Of a stretch of DNA of 64,000 nucleotides, positions 42,276-52,881 are shown piece after piece. Both the position numbers and the translations under genes were made by a program. The notes under the pieces are model-generated. The model saw only the letters and a program-made list of their open reading frames with translations, ran no database searches and was not told the origin of the DNA. Origin of the DNA: Meandrina meandrites (lineage: Eukaryota > Cnidaria > Anthozoa > Scleractinia > Meandrinidae); contig OY855908.1 of the NCBI GenBank assembly GCA_963693305.1, positions 21,563,493 to 21,627,492 of the forward strand, in the 5' to 3' direction. Position 1 is the stretch's first letter; each line of letters opens with the position of its first letter.

Positions 42276-43914
42276 CGCGGCACAAATGATGATTTTCTCT
42301 TGCTGTGCCATCCAACCACGTTGTCAAAACACCTAATTTAATATTTTCCAAGCAGACAAAACTTGCCCTTGTAACATCATCACGTCATGAGCTTTTCACA
42401 CGATAGTACAATAAATAACTCATGACCGCCCATGTGAAGTCCTACTATTCCTAAGCAGGAAACGTCAAACCTTCTCCGGCCACATTCCAACCTCACTAAA
42501 ATACCTATTATTTGGCAACTCCGGCTCGAACCCAAATAAACGCACATGTTAACCGAGAGAAAACAGTTTAAACACACCGCGCAGTTGGAATCTCAAATCT
42601 TTAACACTCGCCCTTACAAACAACAGCGTCAGTTTGTTCTCATTTGGGGACCAAAACAAAACGTTCAGCAAACACACAACACTCACATTAAAAATGGAAG
42701 TGACAACATTTATTCTCAATATACATATTTATTCCACTCAAAAACATCAAACATTTTAATATAAAGTGGTCAACTATACCCATATTGTGTCGTCAACTGA
42801 ACCAGTTGATTCCGTAAACCAAGAGAATCATCTTCACCACGATGAAATTTCCAAACACTTTTCGCTTTCAGAACCCACACACAATGTTCTCACCCAAAGC
42901 TACATAAAAATCAAGACTTGGAATAGAGACTTCAGACCAACACGGCCCAATAAGGTCGAATCTATAGCAAAACAAAAATGGCCGTACCTTGAACCGAGAA
43001 CAAATATTCATAACAACGATCCATATATACAAGCCGCAATTTGATTGGTCCTTGATAGAATCCCAAATCTGATTGGTGTGAAATACATACATGAATGATC
43101 CACTCAACCATCCACCCACTTAATAGCCAAACACGTCTTCATGCCAACTAAGAGTTATTTTTTTAAAAAAATAACTCAATAAAGATGAATGGCATTTTCC
43201 TTTTTGAAATATCTTCTTTCGTTATGGAGATATTTAGGTTTTTGTAATATGCAAATGAGGAAAGTGATGACGTCATTAATCGTTCCACAAAAAGATAAAT
43301 CACTGAATCAAGCATATCTCTTGGAGTATTAAAGCGGTGTTCTTCAAACTTGGAACCATCAATGTTCATCATAAAAGGCACAAGATAGCACCCGTTGCGC
43401 CATTGCCATGGCAACAGTCTTGGATCCAGTCTCCTTCTGTTATAAACCCAAATATCTCCATTTGCAGCACTTTAAAAATGAACAGTGGGTCTGGCGTGTA
43501 ACACACGTGGTACCCATCTTAGAGTAACTATCTTCGTTAGCTTGTTGGGAGTGCATCACCTTTGGTTAAGAATAAACTGGGAATGTCAGTGTTAATAGAA
43601 ATAAGTCTTTGCGGCAAAACTGTTGCCATGGCAACGGTGCAACAGGTGCCATCTTGAGCCTTTTATGATGAGCAGTCATGTTGCCAAGTTTTAAGAACAC
43701 CGCTTTAATACTCCAAGAGATATGGTTGATTAAGTGATTTATCTTTTTGTGGAACGATTAATGACGTCATCACTTTCCTCATTTGCATAATACAAAAACC
43801 TAAATATCTCTAAAACGAAAAAAGATATTTCAAAAAGGAAAACACCATTCGTCTTTATTTTGAAAAGCCTAAAAAATAAGCAGTAATTATTTTTTTACTT
43901 CATATGCACTTTAA

Positions 43915-44385
43915 TCTAAGCTGCTTCAATGATGACTGTCCCTGAGACTGTAGTCCATAAAACCCAAACTGAACTCTTTGCTTTCTTATGGAAAAACAAA
44001 AAAGAAAATAAAAAGGCAAGTTGTTTACCAGCCAACATCAGAGGGAGGTCTAAACTTTATTAACTTTGGAACAATGGTTAAATCCTTGCGATTAAGCTGG
44101 ATTGCTAGACTATTAGCAGATACTAATGACAATAATATTATTTTCAACAAATACGGTGGCCTATCCTTTTTACTAAAATGCAATTACAACACTTACCAAG
44201 AATCTCCCATTATTCTACTGAGAGATACTTCAATATTTCTGAGACTTAAGTAGTATGTATGAAGGACCACAAAAAAGGGAATTTATACTGTGGAATAACA
44301 AAAGAATTACCATTGACAAAAACATGCTTTTCTGGAAATGTTGGTTTGAAAAAGGTGTCTATTTTGTGCAAGACCTGCTGAAATG
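43915..44385 (+). pseudogene. Tx1-like LINE, segment 3: region after RT
   Basis: Continues from 40358: AASMMTVPETVV, LFAFLWKNKK, then frame 43978-44253 with QPTSEGGLNFINFGTMVKSL, RLSWIARLLAD, KYGGLSFLLKCNYN, and after another frameshift LWNNKRITIDKNMLFWKCWF to about 44385. It parallels 1200-1620 of the first LINE closely. Frameshifts near 43995 and 44250. The remaining 3' part is lost. Confidence 0.82.
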
Positions 44386-44394
44386 AAGGTAAAT

Positions 44395-44960
44395 TTCTAT
44401 CTCAATTGTCGCTTGTTTGTGTTTGTGACTGGTGGTAATCTCATAATAGTGCTTTGTTGTGTGACGAGGTGATGCTTTTCATGTTAGGCATGCAGGAGTA
44501 GCTGAGTTTTAGTGTGTGCTCGTTGAAGATCTTGTGAAGTGGGTGTCTGTTTGGGAAGCATCTGTCAATGATGTTAAGGAACTCTCTTAAGTTCCCAGGT
44601 TAGTTTTGACGTTTGCGTTCCATGGGGGGTTGTACCATATGATTTTTCTTTGGCGATTTCTGTTGTGCTTTGGCTGTGGGTTGTACGTGAGCTAATGATT
44701 CTAGCTGCTCTCGTCAAGCGCTTTCTGGTACGGTGGAATGGCGTCGTCGACAACTTTTTGGCTAGATGAGATGCTGGTTAGTCGCTTGTTAATGTTCTCT
44801 GGGATGTTCTTCAGTAGTGCGGGTGGGTGATTGCTTTATCAGTGGACGTAGAGGATTTTGTTGTTGGGTTTCATGAGTGGTTTGTAAGATCCACTTGTAG
44901 GGTCGGGGGTCAAGTCTAGAAAGTTTATGGTTTTCTTGTTGGCTTTGATGGTGATTTTGA
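44395..44960 (-). pseudogene. Penelope-like element RT fragment
   Basis: The minus strand, with stops, reads FLDLTPDPTSGSYKPLMKPN, SNHPPALLKNIPENINKRLT, SSSQKVVDDAIPPYQKALDE and [19 protein letters not shown]. This is the conserved stretch after the RT palm in Penelope-like elements (NKILYVH, SNHPP, IIWYNPP). It is a third Penelope remnant in the window. Plus-strand sequence to about 45180 may belong to its flanking repeat. Confidence 0.75.
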
Positions 44961-45229
44961 GGCTATATGACCTGAAAACTTCACTTCGAGGCCCACATTC
45001 TATAGTTTTTACATGTCATAGCAACTGTTTTTATATCTCATAGCAACCTAAAGTTAGCTCTTAACTGCCAGTTCATGTAATTTAACGGTCATTCGTTGAT
45101 ATTGCCTGATGAGTGTGGTCATTCTTTGACCATGTGAAACAGCGGTGTTGCAATAAAATGATGAATTGAAATCTTTTTACTATTGATCATTATAATCACT
45201 GCTCCTCTTTGAGTTGAGCGCTCTATAAA

Positions 45230-45515
45230 TTTATTCTATTCAAGTTCAAGAAGTAAAGTTTGTAATGTATGTTATTGTAAACAGTTCAAGTATTGTATGT
45301 AATGAATAGTATTGTACGTAGTTTGAATATGGTGTGCAAATCCCAACTGGCAGGAGGCTGACCAGTTGGCTATTTACAAAGTGTGGTGGAGTTGAGCTCT
45401 GGGCTACAGAAAACAAATCCAGCTAGTGACAGGGAGGAGAATTTGAACCTGGGACCTCCAGGTTGCAAGGCTAGCACCCTAACCACTGGGCCACACTGTC
45501 TCTGCTGAATAATAC
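45230..45515 (-). repeat. tRNA-derived SINE, complete head and body
   Basis: On the minus strand, GTGGCCCAGTGGTTAGGGTG (A box) near 45500 and GGTCCCAGGTTCAAATTC (B box) near 45445 are spaced as in a tRNA. A non-tRNA body then runs to about 45230, ending in CTTGAATAGAATAAATTTAT. Pol III internal promoters of this kind drive SINE transcription. Not a functional tRNA: the stems do not all close. Confidence 0.75.
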
Positions 45516-45618
45516 TAAGAATTATAATAAGAGGAATACTCCAAGAATAATAAGAGGAATACTCCAAGAGTGGTGCTTTCAAGGATTCAATTCTAACTGG
45601 AAATGCTATTTAACTGTT

Positions 45619-45942
45619 TTGCAATACAGAACAAACGCCAACAGTTGTGTTAAAAAGCTTAAGGTGTATTTGTCCACGGTGCTACTGATATTAAGCTATT
45701 GTGAGAAGTGCTTTTGCCCTTTGGGAAGCGCTAACAGAAAGACTCTTGAACGCCTGCAACAACAAGCTGCGAAAATCGTATACGGATTTAAACCTGACAC
45801 AGCCATGGAAAAAATACTCGAGAATCTATGCTGCCCACCCCTTACAAAAACTATGGAAAAGCACTGTGCACTGTTAGTTAACAAGTGCTTGGTTGGAGAA
45901 GTTCCTTTATACTTTGAAGACTATTTCATGTTATGCAGCTAG
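45619..45942 (+). pseudogene. LINE (CR1/L2/RTE-type) ORF2 C-terminal fragment
   Basis: The frame contains KTLERLQQQAAKIVYGFKPD, CCPPLTKTMEKHCALLVNKC and LVGEVPLYFEDYF. A LERLQxxAxKIV helix followed by a short domain with CALL-x-NKCL is characteristic of sequences after RT in CR1/L2-type LINEs. The RT itself is not present. Confidence 0.5.
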
Positions 45943-47210
45943 AGCGACAACCAACATGTTTCTAATAGATGCACTAGATTGTCAATCACTGACATGATAC
46001 ATCCCAATTTCATTTAGATGTTGCTAGAAAGTCTTTTTTTTCAAACATTGAATGATCATGACTTCGAATCACACGAAAAAATTCAGGCCTTCCCTCACCT
46101 CCCGGGCTCGTAGAGTCGGCGCGCATATCACGCCCCCCCCCCCCCCCTTGAAAAGGTGCGAGTACATGCAATAAATAACGCACTTGCTCATTTCGTATTC
46201 AGAAATACATAAACAAAACTGCTCGCCCGCTTGGCCAGAGAACAGTCGCGGAGCCGCTTGAAATTCCAACATAAATTCTCCAATTTACAGCATTGCACCG
46301 CAGCAAAAATCGATGCAAAAACATTGGAGTATCCTGAAGTTTGTTTGGAAGGAGTTTATGAAAAATTTATGAAAAATTTAACTTTGTTGGTTTGAGAAGA
46401 TTTTCCATCATTTTGTAATGTTTACTGGGAAAGCAAATACTTTTTAACGGTTGTCACGATCGCAAATCGGCGAGGCACATTGATTTAGCAAGCATTGCAG
46501 ATGCTTCTTGCAGAAATTTGGGTCCGTGGCTTGTTTTGGCAAAGGGCGCCAAGAAAAGAACATTTCAATAGAATTTAAGTATCGAATTTAGGTCACCCTC
46601 ATATTTCAGCGATTCTGTTCTGACGATTTTTCTGAAACTTGGCTATAAAGTGTATTTAGTCAATATAAGCTGATTTCAGAAGTTTAGCCAAAATCTATCA
46701 GCAAAATTTTTTTCTAGACTCGATTTTTTGCTAAGGGTGGGGTCCAATTAAATGCCAGTAATATCAAAAATATTTTTATCCAGTTAAATCGAATTTCATA
46801 TTACTATTACCGAATGATAGGTGAACATCTCCCCAAAGTTTCACCGCCATCACGTCAAAGCCTAAAAAGTTATAATGCAAAGTTTGTCATGGACGAGTGC
46901 GCCCGGAATAAATATGGAGTCACCTTAAGCAGTTTAGTGCTGCACAAAACACCATGATGTTCCATTCTTGTGAGCTTCATCACTAAAAGACTTTGAATTT
47001 CCCGCAATTTCACAGCCCACCAATACTGACGTCACAATTTTATGTTCCAAGAATTTCCCGACAATTTTCCCGAGCGCTCTACGATTATTAATGCCAAAAC
47101 TAAGCATTTTTCAACTTGAAATTTCTCTGTTTTGCAAAGTCCAATTCCTTTCAAACTTCGGAATATGTTTATTTGGTTCTTAATCAACAAATTGGCCTAA
47201 AAAATGAAAT
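45943..47210. other. Intronic sequence, no gene; C15 homopolymer
   Basis: A C15 run at about 46133-46147 is the only striking feature. AATTTATGAAAAATTTATG is a short direct duplication near 46350-46375. No coding or terminal-repeat structure. Confidence 0.35.
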
Positions 47211-47214
47211 TTTG

Positions 47215-47415
47215 GTTCATTTGACCTTTAACTCTCAAAGTGCCTCTCTCCACCCAGATGTATAAATGGGTACCGGCGACTTTATTGCTGGGGGTAACCC
47301 TGCGATGGACTGGCATCCCATCCAGGGGGAGTAGAAATACTCCTAGTTGCTTCATGCCACGGAAACCGGGATAAGTTCCGGCCTGATGGGCCACTAGGCT
47401 CGTATGCAAACTTTT
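47215..47415 (+). repeat. SINE copy (TGGGTACCGGCGAC / CCGGCCTGATGGGCCACTAG body)
   Basis: Shares, in order, TGTATAAATGGGTACC, GGGGGTAACCCTGCGATGGA, CAGGGGGAGTAGAAATACTC, TTCATGCCACGGAAACCGG and GGGCCACTAGGCTCGTATGC with the copies at 54030-54238 and 56455-56512. The tRNA-like head is missing here. It ends 80 bp before the donor of ATIC exon 47496-47562. Confidence 0.75.
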
Positions 47416-47495
47416 TGCCCTTCAAGCCAGACAAACTGGCTTAACATTAATTTAATTTCATGGTTAAAAGCTTCTTCAAGTCTCTTGTCACTAAC

Positions 47496-47562
47496 CTGAT
47501 ATATTCATAGCCTAGCTTTTGCATATCAGATCTATCACCTTCAGTTACTCTGGCAAGAATAC
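47496..47562 (-). CDS. ATIC: ATIC internal exon, IMP cyclohydrolase domain
   Basis: 67-bp exon. Two bases complete Gly, then 21 codons (ILARVTEGDRSDMQKLGYEY plus Ile), then AG of a split Arg codon. The acceptor is TATTACAG above 47562 and the donor GTTAGT is at 47495-47490. It corresponds to human ATIC residues about 75-97 (HAGILAR ... IR). Upstream and downstream introns are 9.4 and 15.1 kb. Confidence 0.95.
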
Positions 47563-48913
47563 CTGTAATAAAAACAATTTAACATTTTAATTTTACAGCC
47601 CTTTACAGTAATTGCCTAACCTGTGCCAAGGTGCAAAACCAGTTGGATTGTTTGACACCTGATGTTTAAGTCAGGTGTCAAGAATTTCAATTTTTCTTGG
47701 TTGTAAAAACATAGATTATATAGTACAGTCAAAGGAGTTAAATTTATAATTCAGTCTCCATAGGGGCTTCCTGTCCACAACCACCAGAATTTTCATCTAA
47801 ACTGTGTGCTGATATCCTCCTACAGCCATCACCTCTCTTGTACCAGGTGTTGTGGCATGTTTAATTCAATTTAATTAGAAACCCACAAAGGGTTGAAACA
47901 TGTAACACAGCTTTACAGAAACTAAAAAAATTCTTAATTAAGTGTATCCAAGTGAAGTTCCCCAAAATACTGAACAATGATAAAACAGAAGAACTTAAGG
48001 TTACTGTATACCTTCAAGGGTTGATTTTTTTGCAAGAAAAAAACATTTTTAAAGCCAAATTTAACATTACCAGTCTACCTTCATTTTTGTAAAAAACTTA
48101 TTTCAAATTCTTGAAACATGCATGTGTTATCAACAAAAACTTTTTTAAATGCAACTCTATTACCCGCCAGAGTGTTGTAATCCAATTAACATGTGTCAGC
48201 CTCATGGCTTCCTGTGATGTTTTTCAGGCAAAAGATCTGGGTCTTTCATTTTATGTAGCCTCCCTTCCATTTGTTTATGCTTGCATTTTGTGATTAATTC
48301 ACATCAAGTTTTCGCTTCTGTTGGTCTTTGCATATCCTGTATGTACCTCTCTTACAACCTCCCCTCTTAAAAAATAGGCGTGAGTCTCCTGATTCAGAGT
48401 CAATAGCCAAAGACTAGTATTTATGTAACTTGAGGTTACTGTCAACAAAATAAGGTGCCTTCTGGGAAAATTGTCCTTTGTGTGCTACTTAAAAAGAAAC
48501 CACGTAAGTAGATTCTGAAAATAACAATACATGTATTTTTAACGGTTTCCTTTTTGGTAGGCATGCGCAAGCCTTTAAATGCAAACTGAGGGTGTTCCAA
48601 ACAAGCTGGACTATATCCCTTAGAAGATAATGGCCTAACAAACGTGTGAGGCTTTTTCGATATTCCTACTGGTTCCTGAGAAAATCCATTTTGAAGTTGG
48701 ACAAGAGAAAAATTTTCAATTGTTGCTACATGCTAGGATGTCATTAAAAAAATATTTCAAATTTCATTAAAGCCTCACACTGTTTGGTTTGTTAATATCT
48801 GACAAAACATTCTGGCCAAGTTTTGTTAAAATCTGATATATCTACATACCCTCATTTGAACAGAGGTACCATGCTTGAGTTTACGTTACCTCTTTATTTT
48901 TTTATCATTGGTT
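47563..48913. other. Intronic sequence, no gene recognised
   Basis: AT-rich. No exon-like, tRNA-like or inverted-repeat structure was found. It runs into the DIRS-like element at about 48914. Confidence 0.4.
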
Positions 48914-49900
48914 ATGCTTCCTTGCCCATCAAAACGCCGTAACCGTCCTGTCAGTTTGGACCCTTAGTCACTGACTCTTGCTGAGCTCAATGCTCTCCCA
49001 AGAAAGTCACTTATTCTTTTAGCCTCTGCCCGAAATCTCATGACTACCGACTCTAAAACGCGTTTGGCCCAACATGTTTATGAACACGAACATACGAATG
49101 GCCACGAAAAACAGGTCAATGGCCCTCACTGTCCAGCTCCACTGGTGTTAAATGTGAATCCTGAAGTGTCTGCGGATGTTGTATGACCGCTTTGTTCTCC
49201 AGATCTCCAACAGCTTTCTTTGGGCCCTCTGTTCTCGAGTGACCAACTTAGCCAGCTCTGCGAGATCATAGGAGAGGTCAACGGACTGAATCTGGCCAGC
49301 CTCCTGCTGCCAGCAGCCTTAACAGTGCCCTCAACAACACATCCGGACATACCACACAGAGCCCCTTGAATGTTATCCAAGATGGCGGCTGATCACAACA
49401 CCGACTGGTGACCAGTCTTCTGTCGGCTCCCCAGGGTTCTGCCCCTTTCTTGGATCTGGGAGTTCCACCCGACAATGCTGTGACTCGAAACAACCTCACG
49501 TTGCCACTGTTGGTGGAGAAACTACACTCCAGGATAGCTAAGTGTGAGTTCATCAACTTAAATGACCTATTGTCAGACAATATGTACCCACACCCCTCCT
49601 ACGCCTCCTCCTGGAATAACTTCACACTGTCAGTCGACCCTCAGAATGCCACTACCTTAGCCTTTGTGCCCTTGCAGCGAAAGAAACGCCACATTGATGG
49701 ACTATCCTCCTGGCTCCAAGCCTGGAATGTCTCTACCCTCTCCCAATACCCACAACTTGCCCCAGACCTCCTCTCATACTAGGACCAAGTATGCAAATTT
49801 AGCAGAAAGTTCAAGGCATCAGCCTGGCTAATGTACGATACAGCTTTTCGCTACATGGCTGCCTCCAATATTACCGTGGCCTGGGGTAATTTAAACAAGC
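48914..49900 (+). pseudogene. DIRS-like gag
   Basis: Starts MLPCPSKRRNRPVSLDP, a stop, then LAELNALPRKSLILLASARN; later frames give LLVEKLHSRIAKCEFINLND, LSDNMYPHP and KKRHIDGLSSWLQAWNVSTL. The same order is seen in the minus-strand relic at 31130-31744. Several stops and frame changes (near 48968, 49180 and 49370). Confidence 0.72.
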
Positions 49901-49909
49901 AGCTTTACA

Positions 49910-50770
49910 ATGTACAATGATATTTTAAAGGAGACCCTCCCTTACTACAGTAACTACCACGCCTGTGGCCATCATACCCTGGCCTGCTCTATTAAATCAA
50001 AGTCTGCTCAGTCCTTTCGTCCCTACTCAGCCACCTCCACCACCACTGATCCGTCCCACACCCTTACCAGCAGTCCCTTCCAGCCAACATCCACCCAGCA
50101 ATTCCAGCAGGGAGCCATCTGCCGCGACTTCAACCGTCATACCTGCCGTTGCCCCAATTGTCAATTTAGGCACATCTGCAACAAACCAGATTGCGGAGGA
50201 AACCACCCTCGCTCCCAGTGCCCTAAAACCTCAACCCCCCTCCTTTTAAGCCTGCCTTCCACACCTGTCAATGTCATAAACCTGACTGCAGAACTCAAGC
50301 ATCATCCTGACCAGCACTACACTGGAAGCCTCCTCCATGACCTCCAATGGGGTTGCAACATTGGCTATACTGGACCTCGCTCTGCTAGGATAACACAAAC
50401 TACCCACCTTCACCCTGAAGCCATCTCAGCAGCTCTGGCCAAGGAAGTGTCTAATGGCCCTTTCCATCACCACCCATCCCCAATCTCCCATGCTCCCCCC
50501 TTGGGGTGATGCCCAAGAAGGATGGCAGCTGGTGCATCATCATGGACCTCTCTTCTCCCCATGGTTCTTCAATTAATGATTTTATTTCCAAGGATGACTA
50601 CACCATACACTACGCTTCCTTTGATGAAGCTCTCACTCTAGTTGCACTAGTCACTACCAACTACTACTACACAGTCCTTGTCACTCATATTGTTGGCACT
50701 TATAACTCTATTGCTGATTCCTTATCTCGACTGCAGATAACCCGGTTCCATCGCCTCCCCCAACAGCAGA
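49910..50770 (+). pseudogene. DIRS-like Cys/His domain and truncated RT/RNase H
   Basis: CRDFNRHTCRCPNCQFRHIC followed by a GGNHPRSQC stretch near 50120-50220 is the Cys/His cluster seen in DIRS gag/RT junctions. Then TPVNVINLTAELKHH, GCNIGYTGPRS and, after one frame change at about 50506, MPKKDGSWCIIMDLSSPHG (RT fingers). The palm with the catalytic Asp pair is deleted; the sequence jumps to THIVGTYNSIADSLSRLQ, the end of RNase H. Confidence 0.78.
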
Positions 50771-50794
50771 TTCAGAACAAACTCCGGTTCGCAC

Positions 50795-51700
50795 ATCAGC
50801 AGTGACCCTTTGGCGCACTGCCTAGCCTCCCTGCAGTCTCAGGCTATCGCTGATTCCACCCGCCGCCCGTGCCAGGCAGGCATTCGTAGATACTCCACCC
50901 TCCCTGTCTCCAGGAAATGGCAAAGCTTCCCAGCCACAGAGACCACCCTACATTTCTTCACAGCCTACCTTGCTGACCAGGTCAACTTCAAGACCATCAA
51001 GTTATACCTTGCAGGAATCTGTTTTGCTCATACTGAAAACAGTCTACCAGACCCTTTTCAGGAAGCACCACTCCTTCACCTCCTCTTGCATGGAATCAAG
51101 TGCACCGCAGGCCTCTCTTTGCGTCAGCGGCTCCCTGCCAAGTTGATTCTGTGGTCGGCATTTATACTAGTCTTCTATGGCTTCCTTTGTTCCAGTAAAT
51201 TTGCGTCACCTTCGGCAACTCAGTTGAATCCATTGGTTCATCTATGCTTCACCAATGTCCCCTTCACTTCTTAAGGGTGCCTCATCTTGCACTTAAAGTC
51301 ATCCAAGACTAAGCCTTATTGTCAGGGCTGTTCCCTCTTGATTGCACAATCTCTTGGTTCTGTCTGTGCTGTGTGAGCCCTCAGGAAGCACCTCTCTCTG
51401 CGTTCCATCTGCAGTGCATCCCCACTTTGCGTCTTCCAGTCTGGGGCCTACCTCACCAGAGTCAAAGTCACCTCAACCCTTTGCACTCTTCTCCAACATC
51501 TCAGTATTCCAACAGAGCTCTACGCATCTCATAGCCTCAGGATCGGCGCCACTACTACAGCAGCTGAAGCTGGTCTGCCACCTTGGCTTATCCAAACACT
51601 GGGAGGCTGGTCAAGCAACTGCTTCACCCTCTATATCTGAACTTTACCCTCTATATCCTTCAGAAGGTTCCTGGGATGCTGGCCACATCATGCCCTTCAA
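50795..51700 (+). pseudogene. DIRS-like tyrosine recombinase
   Basis: The N-terminal SAM-like region is intact: DSTRRPCQAGIRRYS, FPATETTLHFFTAYLADQVN, FKTIKLYLAGICFAH, EAPLLHLLLHGIK. The catalytic half is frame-broken but readable: SHSLRIGATTTAAEAGLPPW at about 51525-51585 carries the His-x2-Arg pair, and LGGWSSNCFTLYI near 51600-51640 carries the region of the nucleophilic Tyr. Stops near 51272, 51361 and 51641. Confidence 0.78.
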
Positions 51701-51938
51701 GACAGGGGATATGGAACAGTATTTTTCCACAACCGCTTAGCTATGCTATCAGTATTTGGGATACTTTTTGGGGTGCATACCTGCCACTTCCACTAGCAGG
51801 CTGGGTGGAGCCCTTACCCCACCTACGCTTTCACCCACTCCAAGGTGGGGCATGCTCAAGGGAGCATGTACCTCCTATAGCTGCCTCAATGTTGGCAAAG
51901 TTTGAACAAATTCTGTAAGAGCATTATAAAAATTTTGA

Positions 51939-52242
51939 GGATGAAGTTTTGGGAGTTATAATACCAGTAAAAAACATACTATGGAGATAACTGGGTAATA
52001 TCTAAAGAACACGACACGCTTCATCATTTAACGATAACCAAGCAAAGCTATTTTTGTATGTTTACCTGGATGTTTGTGAACCAGGAATTTGGATGAAGTT
52101 TTGGGAGTTATAATACCAGTAAAAAACATACTATGGAGATAACTGGGTAATATCTAAAGAACACGACACGCTTCATCATTTAACGATAACCAAGCAAAGC
52201 TATTTTTGTATGTTTACCTGGATGTTTGTGAACCAGGAATTT
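51939..52242 (+). repeat. Exact 152-bp tandem duplication
   Basis: 51939-52090 and 52091-52242 read identically from GGATGAAGTTTTGGGAGTTA to GTTTGTGAACCAGGAATTT, with no spacer and no mismatch that I can see. Immediately downstream of the DIRS-like tail. Very recent, or an assembly join. Confidence 0.93.
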
Positions 52243-52590
52243 GCGACTCAGCACCAGGTTTGTGCCAACTAGTTCTTAGACTGCCAGAGTGGTCCCACCC
52301 TAGTTTAAATTTCTCTTATAGTCAGTTTTTTCTACTCATGCAAAAGCTACTTCATGACTGGGCTGATATCAGGGTCTTCTGTCTGTGCTTAGGCAATGGC
52401 TTCTGATGACCATGGCACTTCCCCATTACATCTGACCAGTTTGAGACTTTCCTGCAATCTGGTAAAGCTGGCTGTCACACCATACAGGTGTACATGTGAC
52501 ATGACTGCCACTAGAATTCACCACGATAAAAAGAGAATGCAGTTGTTGGTCTGTCTTCTTCCTCTACTTGCATCTTCCAATATCTGAAGG

Positions 52591-52881
52591 TTAAGTTGAG
52601 ATGCAAAAGAAAACCCTGAGCACCACCCACAGTCCTAGGAAGAGGTATGTCATTTTTTCTGTACACTGGCCGAGTCTTTGAAAGTCATTACACATATGTA
52701 AGTTTCCATGTTTCCTGGCCAAAACAACTGGGTTGCTCCAGGGACATCGGGACTCGTCAACCCTACCACTAGCTAGGAGCTTTCCAAGAATTTTGTCTAC
52801 AATCTCTCTCTGATGGGGCAGTGCACAATGTGGAGGCTGCTTTACTGGAGGATAGTCCCCAGTGTTAATTTCATGTTCCAT
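52591..52881 (-). pseudogene. Ty3/Gypsy RT N-terminal fragment (element C)
   Basis: The minus strand reads HEINTGDYPPVKQPPH, KILGKLLASGRVDESRCPWS and NPVVLARKHGNLHMCNDFQR, the standard start of Gypsy RT. It is lost after that. A separate sequence lineage from Gypsy A and B. Confidence 0.8.

Larger units (their letters stand above)
40416..43177. mobile_element. 2.76-kb insertion inside the fold-back element's left arm
   Basis: Bounded by the point where the left-arm match stops (near 40415) and resumes (43178). GAGTTATTTTTT occurs close to both ends in inverted orientation, and the right end is itself a palindrome at 43152-43177. A perfect GCACGCTAAGCGTGC palindrome lies near 40421. It contains the MITE at 41064-41571 and an R1 repeat at 41885-42275. 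No protein recognised. Class unknown. Confidence 0.5.
40363..43910. mobile_element. TTAA-targeted fold-back element carrying a 2.76-kb insertion
   Basis: TTAA is at 40359-40362 and 43911-43914. The outer ends AGTGCATATGAAGT... (40363-40411) and the complement of 43862-43910 match over about 49 bp. Inside, 43178-43425 and about 43614-43861 are inverted arms (shared GATGACGTCATTAATCGTTC, GCCATTGCCATGGCAACAG) around a roughly 190-bp loop. The left arm is interrupted between about 40415 and 43178. Removing that gives an original element of about 790 bp. No transposase. It sits inside the same LINE as Gypsy A. Confidence 0.82.
48914..51930 (+). mobile_element. DIRS-like tyrosine-recombinase retrotransposon, internally deleted
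   Basis: Order: gag-like N-terminal region (48914-49800), Cys/His-rich region leading into RT (49910-50640), a deletion removing most of RT and RNase H, the RNase H tail (from about 50650), then a tyrosine recombinase (50810-51660) and a 3' tail (to about 51930). DIRS elements replace an integrase with a tyrosine recombinase and have split or inverted repeats rather than ordinary LTRs; I could not resolve those repeats here. Base composition is clearly C-richer than the flanks. Stops and frameshifts throughout. Confidence 0.82.

Noticed and set aside
45440..45515. Possible true tRNA gene on the minus strand
   Set aside because: A and B boxes are present, but the acceptor and anticodon stems do not close, and it continues into a SINE body.
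46133..46147. C15 homopolymer as a structural feature
   Set aside because: Likely a simple low-complexity run whose length may be a sequencing or assembly artefact; same for 25542-25556.
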